From: Cycas panzhihuaensis
Lineage: Eukaryota; Cycadophyta
Assembly (NCBI GenBank): GCA_023213395.1
Contig: CM041465.1
Span: 97,595,741 to 97,659,740 of the forward strand
Direction of reading: 5' to 3'
DNA: 64,000 nucleotides
The number at the start of each line of letters is the position of its first letter. Positions within the stretch are counted from its first letter, which is position 1. Positions 1 to 11,865 of the stretch are shown here, piece after piece. The notes under the pieces are model-generated. The model ran no database searches and was not told where the DNA came from. It saw only the letters and a program-made list of their open reading frames with translations. The position numbers and the translations under genes were made by a program.

Positions 1-678
1 AACCTGCCTAAAGAAAGAAGTTTCTAAGAAAAGTAGGATAGCAGTCAATTAGGGGTTTGGTAAGAAAAAGCAAGCTAATACCACTCAAATCAAAGTCTCT
101 TGCACACATTACAAACAGACAAGTCATAACATAGAAGATTGTTGGTTTTTACATCCAAAGAAGTGATCTAAGAACAAGGGCAAAGCTATGGAAAAAGGTA
201 AAGCTTTACTTAATTCTATAGGAGATGAAGATATTTGTAGCACTAAAGGAGCCAATAAAAAGTTGATACTCATGGATAATGTTGAACCTAAAGGCAACCA
301 TCAGTAGGTTGATCTAGAGATTAGAGAAGAGCTCTTCATGGTGAGAATCTAAGTGAAATAAAGCATGGTTAATACTATTTTTGATAAAGGAAGCTAAAAG
401 AATTTAATCTTAGAGGCATTATTTAAGAAACTAGGATTAAAGATACATGCACATCCAAAACCATATCCTTTTGGATGGCTGTAAAAAGACTTTGAACTAC
501 ACGTTACTCACTAATGTAAGTTCAAATTTGTAATTTCATAAAGATTCATTGATGAAGTTGAATGTGAAGTGGTTCTTTTAGATGTTTGTTAAGTTGCATT
601 TGGTAGCCTAAAATTCTATAGTAGAGATAGAGTCCATCATAGGAGGCTAAGAAAGATTCAACTCATTGAGGACAAAAA
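1..678 (+). pseudogene. Ty3/gypsy gag-protease remnant (element L)
   Basis: This is the decayed C-terminal gag and protease part of a plant Ty3/gypsy polyprotein, read on the plus strand. At 101-145 a zinc knuckle reads CTHYKQTSHNIEDCW, a CX2CX4HX4C finger with the second Cys changed to Tyr. At about 371-400 the retropepsin site reads TIFDKGS followed by a stop, where plant relatives have DSGS. Downstream, LFKKLGLKIHAHPKPYPFGW (about 418-480) is a stretch I recognise from plant gypsy proteases. In-frame stops are frequent. The fragment begins before the window and ends exactly where the LTR of copia A starts, so copia A probably inserted into it. The family call is firm; the clade is not. Confidence 0.72.
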
Positions 679-984
679 TGATAGATGTTAATACATCAAG
701 GTCATTAGGTTAATTATATGAAGATGACTTTAGGTTAGTTAAGTCACATAGTTAAATGTAATTTCATTTACATTTAAATGTAGTTTCAAGATCATGTCAT
801 TAGATAGGAAACTCCTTTAGAAACCCTAATGCACGTCCTCTAATATATAAGGCTAAATATGAAAGGGGGAGTCATAATTCTCACCTCTCATTTTTGGTCT
901 CAATCTTCTTCTCTTCATTTTTCTCTTATTATATACTATTACTTTAGTATAGTGGATTGTGGCAACTAGATCCTTCACCCAACA
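679..984 (+). repeat. 5' LTR of copia A
   Basis: This is a 306-bp LTR starting TGATAGATG and ending CACCCAACA. It matches the two LTRs of copia I (51928-52230 and 59027-59330) in reverse complement. A TATA-like TATATAAGG lies at 844-852, and the same box is present in the copia I LTR. A primer site follows immediately, so this is the 5' LTR of a plus-strand element. Its 3' partner is not in the window. Confidence 0.85.
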
Positions 985-1000
985 ACTAGTATTAAAGTTA
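985..1000 (+). promoter_or_regulatory. Primer-binding site of copia A (decayed)
   Basis: The bases right after the LTR read ACTAGTATTAAAG. The sister copia I has ACTAGTATCAGAGCC in the same place. Both derive from the tRNA-iMet site TGGTATCAGAGC. The differences in copia A are C-to-T and G-to-A transitions. Confidence 0.7.
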
Positions 1001-2894
1001 TTGTTGACTATATTTCCCCACTAAGCTTATACAGAACTATTAATACCTCTTACTCATAATTCATGTGAGGTTGAGATCTTATTTGAGAACTTTATTTTGT
1101 ATCGGAGAGCTTAAAATTATATTATTTTATATGTTGTTACATTTGATATGTGTGCAAAATTTTAGAGGTAAAAAAGACTTTTTTTAAGTTGCTTGATTAC
1201 CAAAATAACTTCAAACAATATTGAAGGCCTAAAATTTTATAAAAAATTTGACTATCTTAGATTTTGATAAAATTTGATATGAGGGTTGCCCAACCAAAAG
1301 GATCATTTTTGTCTTCTAAAGCATCTATAGATTCAATCTGCAGCAACCAGTTTTAGCTGAAATATATTTTTGCCTATATAGATGATCTACTATTAATTTC
1401 TTTAGATCTGATTGATTTCTACTAAAATTCTTTAAGGGTTTTAGTAGAACTAGGTAAAACATATATTTTGGGTTTAGTCCCATTAAATTTCATTGAGTTT
1501 CAAGTGTAAATTTTTCTAAAAAATATCAAAATTTATAGATGAATAACCTTAGGCATTTTTTTTCAATAAAATTCTTTAAATATAAGCTTAAAATATTTTT
1601 TTTTTTAGCAATCTAGTAGATTTATTCTCAAGACCATTTTGAGATCAATCTTATCAAATTTTATCTACTAATTAATGAGACCTTTGTAGTTTCTTAATGG
1701 CTACTAAATTTGCCTACTCAACCTTACAAAAAATATTTCGAGGGCATTGTAAGTAATTTTTTGGCCATTTTTGAGTTGCTACAGAAGGAAAAGTTGATGT
1801 ATGTATTAAGATAAAGCTTTTGACATACTGAAGTTTGGATTCTGAGAGAGTAAATTTGTAAAGATTTTGCTTTTATGCTTTTTTGGGTAGAAATTTTTTA
1901 TACTTTTTCAAAAATTTGACTTCACTATCTTATCAGAAATAAAATTCTAAATACTTTTTTCTTTTATGACAAATTTTAATTCTATTATTTAGGCCTCTAT
2001 ATTTGTAATTTTTAGAAGATTTTACCCATTCATTATTATTTGTAAATTTTATGAAATAAAATCACAAAATAGGATAAAATTAACATGTTTCTAGATTTAG
2101 AAAAATTAGCATTTTAGTGGTAAGTTGATTTATTTTTTGGCCCTTTGTGTCTTTTATATTAAAATTTCTAAAAATATATTTAGAAACATTATACCAAAGT
2201 AAGAGAAACCTTAAATCAAAAGCAACATCTAGTTTCCTTGCTAAATCTAGTATGCTCTTTCTATTTCCACATATAGCATAAAGTAGCATATAAAGCAACA
2301 ACAATAGCAAAGAAAGCATGGAAGGCAAACAAGCATATTGAAATCTTTCTATTTTAGTCTTTAATTCAAGTTATTTTAAAATAACTTACACTATTTTCTA
2401 AAAGGAATCTCATCTATATAACTTATACTACTAGTTCTTGACTTATGCACATACTCACTTTGGTTGAAATAGACTATGGTTGGCTAAAGTCTAGGCCATA
2501 AGAGAGGTATAAGTTTCATACTGGGTCAGATCTAAACCAAAATAGTGGTGGAGGGATAGGTTAGCCATACTTATAGCCTCTAATCAGGGATAATCCTGAT
2601 AACCACCTGGGAAAACTAAAAACTTTAATCAAGATTAAAATATACCCAGTCTAATATCTGTCATAGTTGTAGGATATACATGTACTATTTGACTCTTCGA
2701 AGGAGGTATATAGCTACTCACTAGTGAACTAGGTGAGGACTGGGAGTACTTAGGCTCCATTGTAATATGGATTACATCACCAAGTGTAAATGCGGGTATT
2801 TCAAGTGAAGACCCTAATACATATACTAGAAACCCTTTTAGGTGTCGATACCTCAACTACTTTGGACCTGAGATAGAGGTTTAGGTTTAATCAA
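985..2894 (+). other. Leader of copia A, first part
   Basis: This is untranslated leader between the primer site and gag. It aligns along its length with the leader of copia I (minus strand, 59026 down to about 57400), for example in 2635-2870, so it is element sequence and not unique DNA. Short open frames on the minus strand here are not supported as genes. The leader breaks at 2894 where gypsy B is inserted and resumes at 17681. Confidence 0.75.
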
Positions 2895-3182
2895 TGTAAT
2901 GACCCTACACTATATGTAATAAAGTATAAGGTTAAGGGTTAAGGAGGATAAGAATATGGGATTAGGTAGATTAGCGGTAAAATAATATAATAATGTATGG
3001 CCCTCTTATAAATAAGGAATCCCCCATCTTATGTAAGCCAACTTGATATATTTTGGATATAATCTATTAGGGTTTGCTTTGGCACCCATTTTGGTGATCT
3101 CTTGGTGAACTTTTGGTGATCTATTCTACATTTTACCTTCTTTCCCATTTGCTCTCATGGTTATAGGAGTTGGCATGTAACA
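2895..3182 (+). repeat. 5' LTR of gypsy B
   Basis: This is a 288-bp LTR starting TGTAATGACC and ending GGCATGTAACA. It is near-identical to 17393-17680, which is also 288 bp. It contains a TATA box, TATAAATA, at 3007-3014, conserved at 17515-17522 in the other LTR. The preceding bases ATCAA (2890-2894) match ATCAC (17681-17685) as a target-site duplication with one change. Confidence 0.92.
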
Positions 3183-3184
3183 GG

Positions 3185-3197
3185 TGGTATCAGAGTT
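3185..3197 (+). promoter_or_regulatory. Primer-binding site of gypsy B (tRNA-iMet type)
   Basis: TGGTATCAGAGTT begins two bases after the LTR. It matches the tRNA-iMet complement TGGTATCAGAGC except near its end. Confidence 0.88.
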
Positions 3198-6100
3198 ATT
3201 TCTGATCTAAACCAAAGCCAGGGTAAGAGAAAAGTTTTCTTTCTCCCTTCCTCCTTGTTTATTGCAAGTGATAGAGACAATCTTACTGGTGATCTGTTGC
3301 TAAAGTGCCCATTTGTGTATGACTGTGATTATGGAGCCACCTAGCTACCATTCTCATTGGGTGATCCCTACTCCATTATGAACTGTGGAGTTTATATACA
3401 ATATTTGTAAACCCCTATGAGCAGAAACCTGTTGCATTATAGTGGATACAATCTTTGGTTTATCAACCCCTAACGTAGAATGTGAGTATGGAAGATTAAT
3501 TTGTAGCATTTGTAAATGTGGTTCAAATCATCTTAGTGTTGCAGAAAATGATAGAGAAATAATACTATAAGGGTCATTAAAACACTTTATTTTTGTGCCC
3601 ACTAGTATGAAGACTCTGTGATATGATGGCTCTCCCATGGTGACTTTCATTTCCATTGCTTACACCATACCCATATTTGTGATCCCATTGCTAGTTGACA
3701 AGCAAGTATATTACTTTGTGAGCTATCTATATGGCACCTTGCTTGTGAGGATATTTGCATAATGGAGATTCTATGGCTTTTCCTCCATTATTATGCTATT
3801 TACACATGATCTTTTACATCCAACCTTTGGAACCAGGTTGTCCATGAGTTTGAGTTCAACCACTAGGGGTCATTCATGATCGTAATTCTCTTTGAGTTAC
3901 CTACAGAGATTTTTGTTGTATTTGGATTATATGGTAGCAAGGACCTGCATAATTTATTTGTGAATTACTTCCTCGACACAAGGATGAAAGGATATTAGCT
4001 AGAAAAACCATATCGATATAGTCAGGGTAGCGTCTCTTCTCGCCAGGATAAAGTTTATCATGATATCTCTTAGAAATAATTTTGTCAAGAGTTAGTGTTA
4101 GTAGATGCTCAAATTCTATGAGCTAGTGGGCATTATGAACTCAGACCATAGGCCATTCTTGGGATGACTAACATTGATAGTGTAGTTGATCTCTTTCCTC
4201 TTAGGCCAAATAACATCTGTGGCAAAGCTATGTAGTGCACAAATTATTGAAGTTGTTCCTGAAGCGCCCGCATAACTGTAAACCTACCTAGATCACTCGT
4301 ATAATAATGAACCTCCCCTTTGGCAGTAACATTGTGTATGTACTACTGTGTGGGTCCCTCCTAAGATTTACTATTATGTTACTTGATCGCTATAGTTTCT
4401 TGTTGATTTTTGGACTGACACCCTATGTAATGTCTTAGCACAGGCCTTACATCCTCTACTTGTAAACACTAACATGATCTCTATCTGTAATCATTTATAG
4501 AAGATTGTTTGTGGATTACTGTCTGGTAGTTACTCTACATTGAAGCTCTACATTTAAATATGCATGCATTATTCTGTTCAGGTGATGTCCATATAAACTC
4601 TAAGCTCTACGTGTGATATCCTGTTTAATTGAGAAATTGTTATTTAGATATATCGCTTTTGATGCTATGAGAATAAGTGGGAGAAATAAGCAGGAGAGAC
4701 TTTTGAGTCTGTTTGAGGTAGGCATTTTTTTTTGTAGCTATTTTGTCAACTATTAGAAATTACATCTACCTGATAAGTTCAACACCTACTGCCCACCCTA
4801 GGAATCCATCTAAAGCAATCCATGAAAATGTGGCCACAATTATGAAGATAGTACAGTAGAAAGGCCCACATGGCTACCATTTCCATCTCTCCTGTATACC
4901 TATATTGACAGCTACTCCTCTAAAGTTCAACATTGCAACTATTTGTTTTATTTACAATTGCATGTTTAGGTTAATCATTTATACAGTAGATGTGGATATC
5001 AAATCATATTCTTACATGTTCCAAATCTATACTAATACTCCTCCAATCAGCTCTATCATGTAAAACTCTATCTTGATTATGAGCTTGTGGAATCACATCT
5101 ACTATATCCATTGAGAGAGAAGGCAACAACTCTATAATGGCTTGGCAATCATGGTAGATACGTTATCATTCCTCTGGTAGTGGAAGCAACAGCATGTTAG
5201 ACGAGGATCAAAGAGCAGAGGGGCATACTTGATTTGTTATATGGTTTATTTGGTGAAGATGCAACAATCCAATACTCATGGAATAGCCAAAGATGGAGTA
5301 ATCATGACCAGCATTTCGATTGATTTAAGGTAAAAGATTATTACGTACTTCATCATAAATTTTATGAGCAAAGAAAGAATATAGATTTAATAATTGTGCC
5401 GAACATTGCATAATGGGATTCAGCCCTAAATCTGATCTCTTCTACTGCATAGCTTTTGCTTTAGCTAAATATGTTGGCACATTGTTTCAAAGAGCTCCAG
5501 TCCAAATGTCGAGTGGCCTACCACCAAAAAAATAAAGAACAACAAGTAAACAATAAACCATGGCAGCCGCAAATTAATGTTTGGGTTTGGTTCTTGAAAT
5601 TTTTGATAAATAAATTAAGTTAGATTATATATTGCTCTCAAGTCCACTCATTTTAATGCCAAGCAGTGGTTATATAGGGAGTTGAAGTGACCATGACTTT
5701 TAGCAAAGGAGTTAAATCAATTAAGTGAGTCATGTTATAGAATTTAATTTTGTTATATAGTTTTGGGTATGTCTTTTAGACTCAAAATTTAGATTTGTTA
5801 GTTTCATCAAGTTCTTTACTTCGAGAGCTTTGATTTGGACTATTACATGACATGTTTTGGATAATTTTTTTAATAAATATTAATACTTAAAGTTGAGTCT
5901 TATGGTTTATATCTTTTGGCCATTCACACCTTGGCTTATATGCCATTTCTCTTGAGGCCACAACATTAAGGGGGCCAACCAGCTATAGACACCCCCATTA
6001 AAAAGAAAAACAAAAAAAAAAAGTGAGGAACAAATAGACCCAGGGCCTGATAGGAAATTACTTACATCATATGAGAAATATGGTCTTCTTGATTGGTATT

Positions 6101-6329
6101 ATGACTATGAACATTTTTTTTTTCAACTACAATGATGACCTTGACCTCATTTACTTTGGGATGAATGGCAATATTCAACTTCATGTCTAGCTTGTGGCTC
6201 TAGAATAGTTCTTTGAAGACTATTCTATAGTTTACTACTTTAAGCAGGACTATGTGAAAGTTATGTTTGCTATGTTATTCTTGCAATGAGACCTTCAACG
6301 AATGATTTGGGAGTGGTGTCTCTCACACC
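3198..6329 (+). other. Gypsy B leader, no gene recognised
   Basis: About 3.1 kb of AT-rich sequence lies between the primer site and recognisable gag. I see no open frame with a protein signature on either strand. It may include decayed 5' coding sequence or further old insertions. The stretch 6050-6330 has short frames leading towards gag, but I recognise no domain. Confidence 0.5.
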
Positions 6330-6818
6330 TAGATCTAAATTAGGCATCTTTTAAGATGGAACTTCAAAGAGAAATAGGAGCTTATCTAGCTATTGAAGCT
6401 ACTACAAAAGAAGATATACAAGACCACGACATTAGGTTGTAAGATGAAGACATTTTACAAGACCAAGATCACTCGAATGATGAAGAATGTGGGATCAAGC
6501 TACCTTATTTTAAGCTTGATGGTTCTATCTTCTTTGATGATTGTCTTGAATCCATGCTTATATACTTTGAGGAATATAACTTGACTAAATACCACAAGCT
6601 TTGTCTAGGTGTTCAATAATTGGAAGGTTCCCTTTAATCATGGGCATGAGAGTGGTACCAAAACACTTACAGGCCAAATTTAGCCCTCTTCACTTTTGTA
6701 CTTCGTCAGCATATTGAGGCCCTCATTCCTAACCAGAGCACCCATCTAGAAGGAGAGGCTAAACAAGAGGAAGATAAAGAATATGAGGTAAATTTTACTT
6801 TGGATCAATATGGGATTG
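6330..6818 (+). pseudogene. Gag remnant of gypsy B
   Basis: This is a plus-strand retrotransposon gag capsid domain. From about 6493 the frame reads IKLPYFKLDGSIFFDDCLES, the usual gypsy 'lP.FdG' entry into capsid. It continues YFEEYNLTKYHKLCLGVQ, a stop, LEGSL, and EWYQNTYRPNLALF, matching the 'L.G.A..WW..' region, and then LRQHIEALIP. Stops replace Gln and Trp (TAA, TGA). The frame is cut at 6818 by element C. After C it does not continue into protease or RT: only about 0.3 kb separates the insertion from the 3' LTR. Gypsy B was therefore already deleted for pol, or pol is unrecognisable. Confidence 0.75.
6814..6818. repeat. Target-site duplication of element C, left
   Basis: GATTG directly precedes the left terminal TG of element C. 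It is repeated perfectly at 17067-17071. Confidence 0.93.
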
Positions 6819-9337
6819 TGAAACGCTCGCCGCGGGAATGCGATCCTATGTCTAGCAAAGAAATACAAAACACAACATGACTAGGCTGACAATGAGGATC
6901 TCACCTCGCGGTCGTCCGTCTTGGCCGAGCGCTGCACGGATCGCAAGGTGCTTGGTTGCTTCCAGGTAGCCGAGCAAGACGAGGCCTTCCTACCCTTCGG
7001 ATGGCCGGGAAGGAAAAGGAAACCTCGCGCGTTGCGGCTTCTCAAGGTAATGAGAAGGCAACGAGAGGGCAACAAACTCAACATGCAACGGGCGTGAAGT
7101 AAGGCATGGGTTGGGAAATACAACGTAAATGGGTCTTCTGTCTCTACGTAATGCAAGGTAAAAGAAACGGTACAGAAAAGTAAACGTAAAATAAACAGTT
7201 ATTTTCCCTTCTTCTTTTATGTTCCTTTCTCTTTTACCTATTAAGCATGTATAAAAGGCAAGAACGATAAAAAGGAAAAAACAAAGGAAACGCGAATACG
7301 GATCCGGCGGTTGAGGATGAAGTGCGGATCCTCTCTCTCGGTTGCGCTCCTTTCCTCTCTCCTCCACGCATGCAACGTCGATTGGAGGCGACGAAGGGGG
7401 TTTACTTACCTCCCCTAGGGCATGCAAAGACTGAATAAAAGAAAGGATGAAAAGTAAAACTCGAAACGAAAAGGGAGAAGAGATACCGTATGGGGGGCCG
7501 ACCGGCAACGGGTCGATCTCGTGCACCACTCCCTCTGACGTGATCCTGCAAACAAACAGAGAGAATGCCTTCCTCTCGGGGGAGAGGCTACGAAGTACAA
7601 CAAGATATATACGTATATACTGAAAATGAAATCAACTACGCTAGAAAAATGTAGTTAAGCACCAACATGTAACGAAAATGAAACAAGGTAGCTGATAAAT
7701 ATGCGAATCAAGCACCACAAAATGTACTATATGGGACTGAGTGTAGCCTCGGGATGGCTAACTCACCCACGAGAGGTCTCCACGGGTCCGGAAGGTAATG
7801 CTAGCAGCAACGAGGTGAGGCAGTGTGTGAGTTGCCTACACCAAGGGAAAAGAACTCAAACCGACCCTCTTAGGCTTCCCTAACCCCGTTTCCTAAGAAA
7901 GAGCGGGTGATAAAGGGAGAGAGAGGACAAGGGACGGAACCCTTGGGGAGAAGGATGGCGATGGGGGATGGAACCCCGCCTATCTCCCTCTAATCCTCGC
8001 GTGAAACCCTTTATACCGACTAGCTTAGAAAATGGTGAAAGAGAAAGCTAGAAAGGGAATGATGAGTCTCAAGGAAATGCAAAGAAATGTAACCAACTGG
8101 GCGCTATAGTAAGTCACCACTAGCCAAGATTACTTGCATCCAATGACAAAAGAAGATCCCAAAGCAAGTATATGCAAAAGAGAGGAAGGAAATTACAAAT
8201 AGAACTATCAAAAAGCAAGGAAAAAGCACCAACAAGAAGCTAAAAAATACCTTGAATGGAGAAGAGCATGCATGCATTCACTTGGCCACTTGAAAGCAAG
8301 CGACAAGCAAAGGTCTAAGGCTGGTTTTAAGTGTCCTTTGCAAGAAGATGGAAGGAGGAAGCTCCGTGCAATATGGGAGCTAGAAGTTGTCCTTTGGAGT
8401 AGTCTTTCTTGTGAAGAAATGCTTTGGATCTTTGAGTATTTGTAAGAGAAGGTGAAGCTTGTGATGGAGAGGCGTAAGGCGTGAATGGCCTGCAACTCAG
8501 TGGTAGTAGCCCACTTCACCTCTGCTCAACTGCTGTACATGAAAATCCTTAGTTTCTGTGTTTTCCTTTGTCTTTTTGGTAGAGAGTTTGTGCTTGGAAG
8601 TCTAGAAAAGTGAACTCAAGAAAAAATAAAAAAAATGAATGAAAAAAGAGGTTTTATGCCTTGGGCATAGCAAGTGAACGTTGGGGCCTCGCCGCCTCTG
8701 CGATTCGGAGCTGTGGCGGTCGAAAAACGCGCCATCGTCGGCGTGGTTTCAAAATTTTAACGTCAGTCGTCAAACTGGCGCAGGCATCGCTAAGTTTACC
8801 ACAAGACCGGCATTGCAAGAACTTTGTGGTACCGCTAAGTTTGCTGACAGACAAATTTGAAAAAGAGAAACATCTGACAAAGATAAAAGTCATAAAATCA
8901 CCGTTTAAGATAAGAGCAAAGGTGAACATGAATTAAATCAAGCGGGGAAGGCCCCGGTGGGCAAGTACCCAAATGGTGCAAAGAGGGCTAGGTAAGGGTT
9001 AAACGAGGGTTAGGAAGGGTTGGGAACATAAGCGGCACGGTGTAAGAAGAGCAAGCAGTGGCAAAAGCATCCCGAAACACCATGGACACATCGTGAGTGG
9101 TCAGACGCCATACGGGTGTCGATCCGCTTATGGATGCCCGTGTGAGTCGTCATAGGCTAAAGGGTGCCGTTAGGCACATGCATTATGAGCAAGCAGTCAA
9201 GCAAATGCGTGTAGGCAGGCATATGTCAATCAGATTACTCCAAATTACCTTAGCAATCATAAGTAAGAAAAGTAAGAAGATATACCTGCACAAACCTGTG
9301 TCGATGCGTCCCGAGTCCATTCAGATGGTAGGAAACA
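6819..9337 (-). repeat. 3' LTR of element C
   Basis: This is a 2519-bp LTR running from TGAAAC to GGAAACA on the plus strand. It aligns throughout with 14518-17066. The open frames inside it (for example around 6990-7529 and 8661-8936) are not preserved in the other LTR, so they are not genes. Differences from the other LTR are mostly clustered short insertions and deletions. Confidence 0.92.
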
Positions 9338-10091
9338 TCGCTTTGGCGTGAGCCTCACCGCCGAAGCGTAATGTGATGGCGAATCGATAATCAAGAAACA
9401 TGAGTAGTACATGCATATATATATATAAGAGCAATCAAGAGCAAAGACGTGATCCAAGGGCGAGGCAAGTGTCGTGGGCGAACGCTGGACAAGGGAGGCA
9501 GAGACGAGGACAACGAGGGGTCGCCACGCGTCGCCTAATCATCGACACGAAATTGAAGTAAAGAAACGGGATGCCCCCGTTGCCAAGGTGCAACGTGAAG
9601 TAAGAGGGCATCCAACAAAGAGAGCAAGCATATCTAACCGACAGCAACCAGAGACTTGGGCACGGGCTGGCCAGACAAGCCTCCACATGAAATGGTGTGT
9701 ATCATGTATGATAGAGGTAGCATGTATGATTTATTTTGTAAATGAATGATTCTTGTATGTTTGCAAATGTTTATATGTTGTAGATGCTTGTTGTAAATAT
9801 TTTGTTATAATATGCATGTGTTTCCTTCCATGTATGGCCGTATGTCTAACAGGGGCACACACATCCACCGTGAGCAGAGGTGATCGAGAGGTGTGAGGTT
9901 AGAGGATAGGGTGACATGCACGTCCACAGGGGAGCATAGCGGAATATGCGAAGGAAACCACAAGCACGGGAGGGGGAGTAACGATACTCCCTAGCGTCGT
10001 CCTAGTTGGAGGATGCCCAAGTAGGAGGACAAAGGTTCCCAAGAGCATACGGAGCAGGTTCATGGGAGGAACCAGAAACAAAACCAAGAGA
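9338..10091 (-). other. Element C 3' untranslated stretch
   Basis: This is non-coding sequence between the hairpin array and the 3' LTR in element orientation. No clear polypurine tract touches the LTR at 9338, which is unusual. Open frames on the plus strand here have no recognisable domain. Confidence 0.4.
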
Positions 10092-10685
10092 AATCCACCT
10101 CAAACCGCCATTCCACCCACGGTTGGGGAGAATGGAGACAGTTCAAATGGTAGTTTAAGCTCGTTTCGGAGCAAGGATCCATCTTAAATTGCCATTCCAC
10201 CCGTGGTTGGGAGGAATGGGAACAATTTAAAATGGTAGTTTAGGCTCGTTTCGGAGCAAGGATCCATCTTAAATTGCCATTCAACCCATGGTTGGGAAGA
10301 ATGAGAATAATCTGAGATGGTAGTTTAGGCTCGTTTCAGAGCAAGAATCCATCTTAAATTGCCATTCCAACCGTGGTTGGGAGGAATGGGAACAATTTAA
10401 AATGGTAGTTTAGGCTCGTTTCGGAGCAAGAATCCATCTTAAATTGCCATTCCACCCGTGGTTGGGAGGAATGGGAACAATTTAAAATGGTAGTTTAGGC
10501 TCGTTTCGGAGCAAGAATCCATCTTAAATTGCCATTCCACCCGTGGTTGGGAAGAATGAGAACAATCTGAGATGGTAGTTTAGGCTCGTTTCGGAGCGAG
10601 GATCCATCTTAAATTGCCATTCCACCCGTGGTTGGGAGGAATGGGAACAATTTAAAATGGTAGTTTAGGCTCGTTTCGGAGCGCG
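10092..10685. repeat. Seven-copy 85-bp tandem array with internal hairpins
   Basis: Seven head-to-tail units of 85 bp begin near 10092 (the first is 84 bp), 10176, 10261, 10346, 10431, 10516 and 10601. Each contains TTAAATTGCCATTCC, then a short CCCGTGG loop region, then GGAATGGGAACAATTTAA. The outer arms are reverse complements, so every unit can fold into a stem of about 18 bp with small bulges. The rest of the unit is GGTAGTTTAGGCTCGTTTC followed by GGAGC. Units differ at few positions. The array sits in element C between the protease and the 3' LTR, where pol is missing. Confidence 0.93.
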
Positions 10686-11289
10686 AAGAGAGGAAGAGGT
10701 GTGCATAGACCCCGTAAAGGTAGGGGTAGTCACATGCAGGGTAGGAGATAGGTGATGAAGAGTAGGCCTAGTGTGACTAGGTCTACCAGTAAACTTGCTA
10801 TGGTCGGAGCCAGATGGGCGCAATGGACTTGGCACACGGCGGACCGCGTGGCAAGGTTGCATCCGAGTAAGAGTGGCTTTAGTCCGAGGTAAGGATCTAG
10901 AGCGTGAAGAAGAAGTGCCTCTACGAGTGGCTCACCGACGTGGGTGCCTACGTGAAACCACTCGGGGAGGCCGAGAAGGTAAAATGAATGGCCGGTTTAG
11001 GACCAGTGGCTCGGGAGCCACTGTAGAATGAGGAAGAGCGGGAATATCTGATCGAGATATTCCCCTAGGTGCTCACGAAACCAGGGTGACACGTCGAGGA
11101 GAGGGCCCATAACCCTCGCTATCCGAATCAAAATCACTCATGGCGGCTAAGTAACCGTAACCACCTATGATAGGGGCAAACCTAACTAGGTTTGGCTCAT
11201 GACGTGGCATAGGGCTCGGCGATGAAGGTCGGTCTCCGAAACAAAGGTCCCACGGAAGGGTAACCTCCTCGGGATCACTATCTTCATCA
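10686..11289. other. Element C spacer between array and protease
   Basis: This is GC-rich sequence without a domain I recognise. The plus-strand frame 10795-11031 and others are antisense to the element and unsupported. It lies where RT would be expected in an autonomous relative. Confidence 0.4.
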
Positions 11290-11865
11290 TCGAAGCGACT
11301 GGCGGTGGATGAGAGGTGTGAGACGGCATTGGCTCACGGCGACAACTTTAACTTGTCCTTCATGGACAAATTTAAGTTGCCCAGCTGCGTGGAGCAGATC
11401 GCTCCCATCCGGGTCGAGCCATGGTCAACCCAACAAGAGGTTGTACTCTACATCGACATCGAGTACAAAGAACCCGGCGAAGCGGTTTTCCCTCCTAAGG
11501 TGAGGGATAGGGAGGCGCCCCAGAGGGACTTCGATCCCATCATACCCTTGGCATTTCAAGGGATGACTAAGAGCTACTATGCCTAGCTCCTTGAGCATAC
11601 GCACAGGCATAGCATTAACCGAGGAGCCATTATCTACAATGGTCCTCTTTACGATACAATCAGGAGTGTCAATGGTAATGACGAGCACGGGTAAAAGCTT
11701 CTCTCGCTTGCTGGGAGATGGGAGATCTCTAGGATCAAAGGAGATGATAGGTGGTCCATGGGAGGTAGCACCTATCGCATGGATGGAAGCATCTTGTTGG
11801 CCAAGAGCTTCGAGAAGAAGAGCATGTTGCTCAGGGCAGCTTCTCAAGACATCCATCAAGGACAT
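11290..11865 (-). pseudogene. Aspartic protease of element C
   Basis: This is a retropepsin that would process the gag-pol precursor. The catalytic motif IVDNGSSVNAMP has its Asp codon at 11632-11634, and DNG-S-S-x-N is the form found in Tat/Ogre proteases. It is followed by LLLG at about 11428, then a TGA stop at 11425-11427, then in the same frame PWLDPDGSDLLHAAGQLKF and VHEGQVKVV. This matches the usual 'LLGRPW..H...LKF..EG' end of these proteases, so TGA has replaced the Arg codon. The frame then decays by about 11300. No reverse transcriptase follows. The upstream flank (11866-12233) links it to the gag knuckle through broken frames. Confidence 0.82.

Noticed and set aside
2080-2856. Minus-strand frames in the copia A leader
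   Set aside because: The aligned leader of copia I does not keep them and they have no known motif.
6990-7529. 179-codon minus-strand open frame in the C LTR
   Set aside because: The other LTR does not preserve the frame, no domain is visible, and LTRs do not normally code.
8654-8936. Overlapping 91-codon frames on both strands
   Set aside because: The region is one of the most different between the two LTRs, so neither frame is conserved.
9338-9360. Polypurine tract of element C next to its 3' LTR
   Set aside because: The minus-strand bases before the LTR are GCTCACGCCAAAGCGA, not purine-rich enough to call.
10092-10685. CRISPR-like array
   Set aside because: Units are contiguous 85-bp tandem copies with no variable spacers, in a plant retrotransposon.
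11305-11586. Plus-strand 93-codon frame
   Set aside because: It is antisense to the clearly recognisable protease end of element C.
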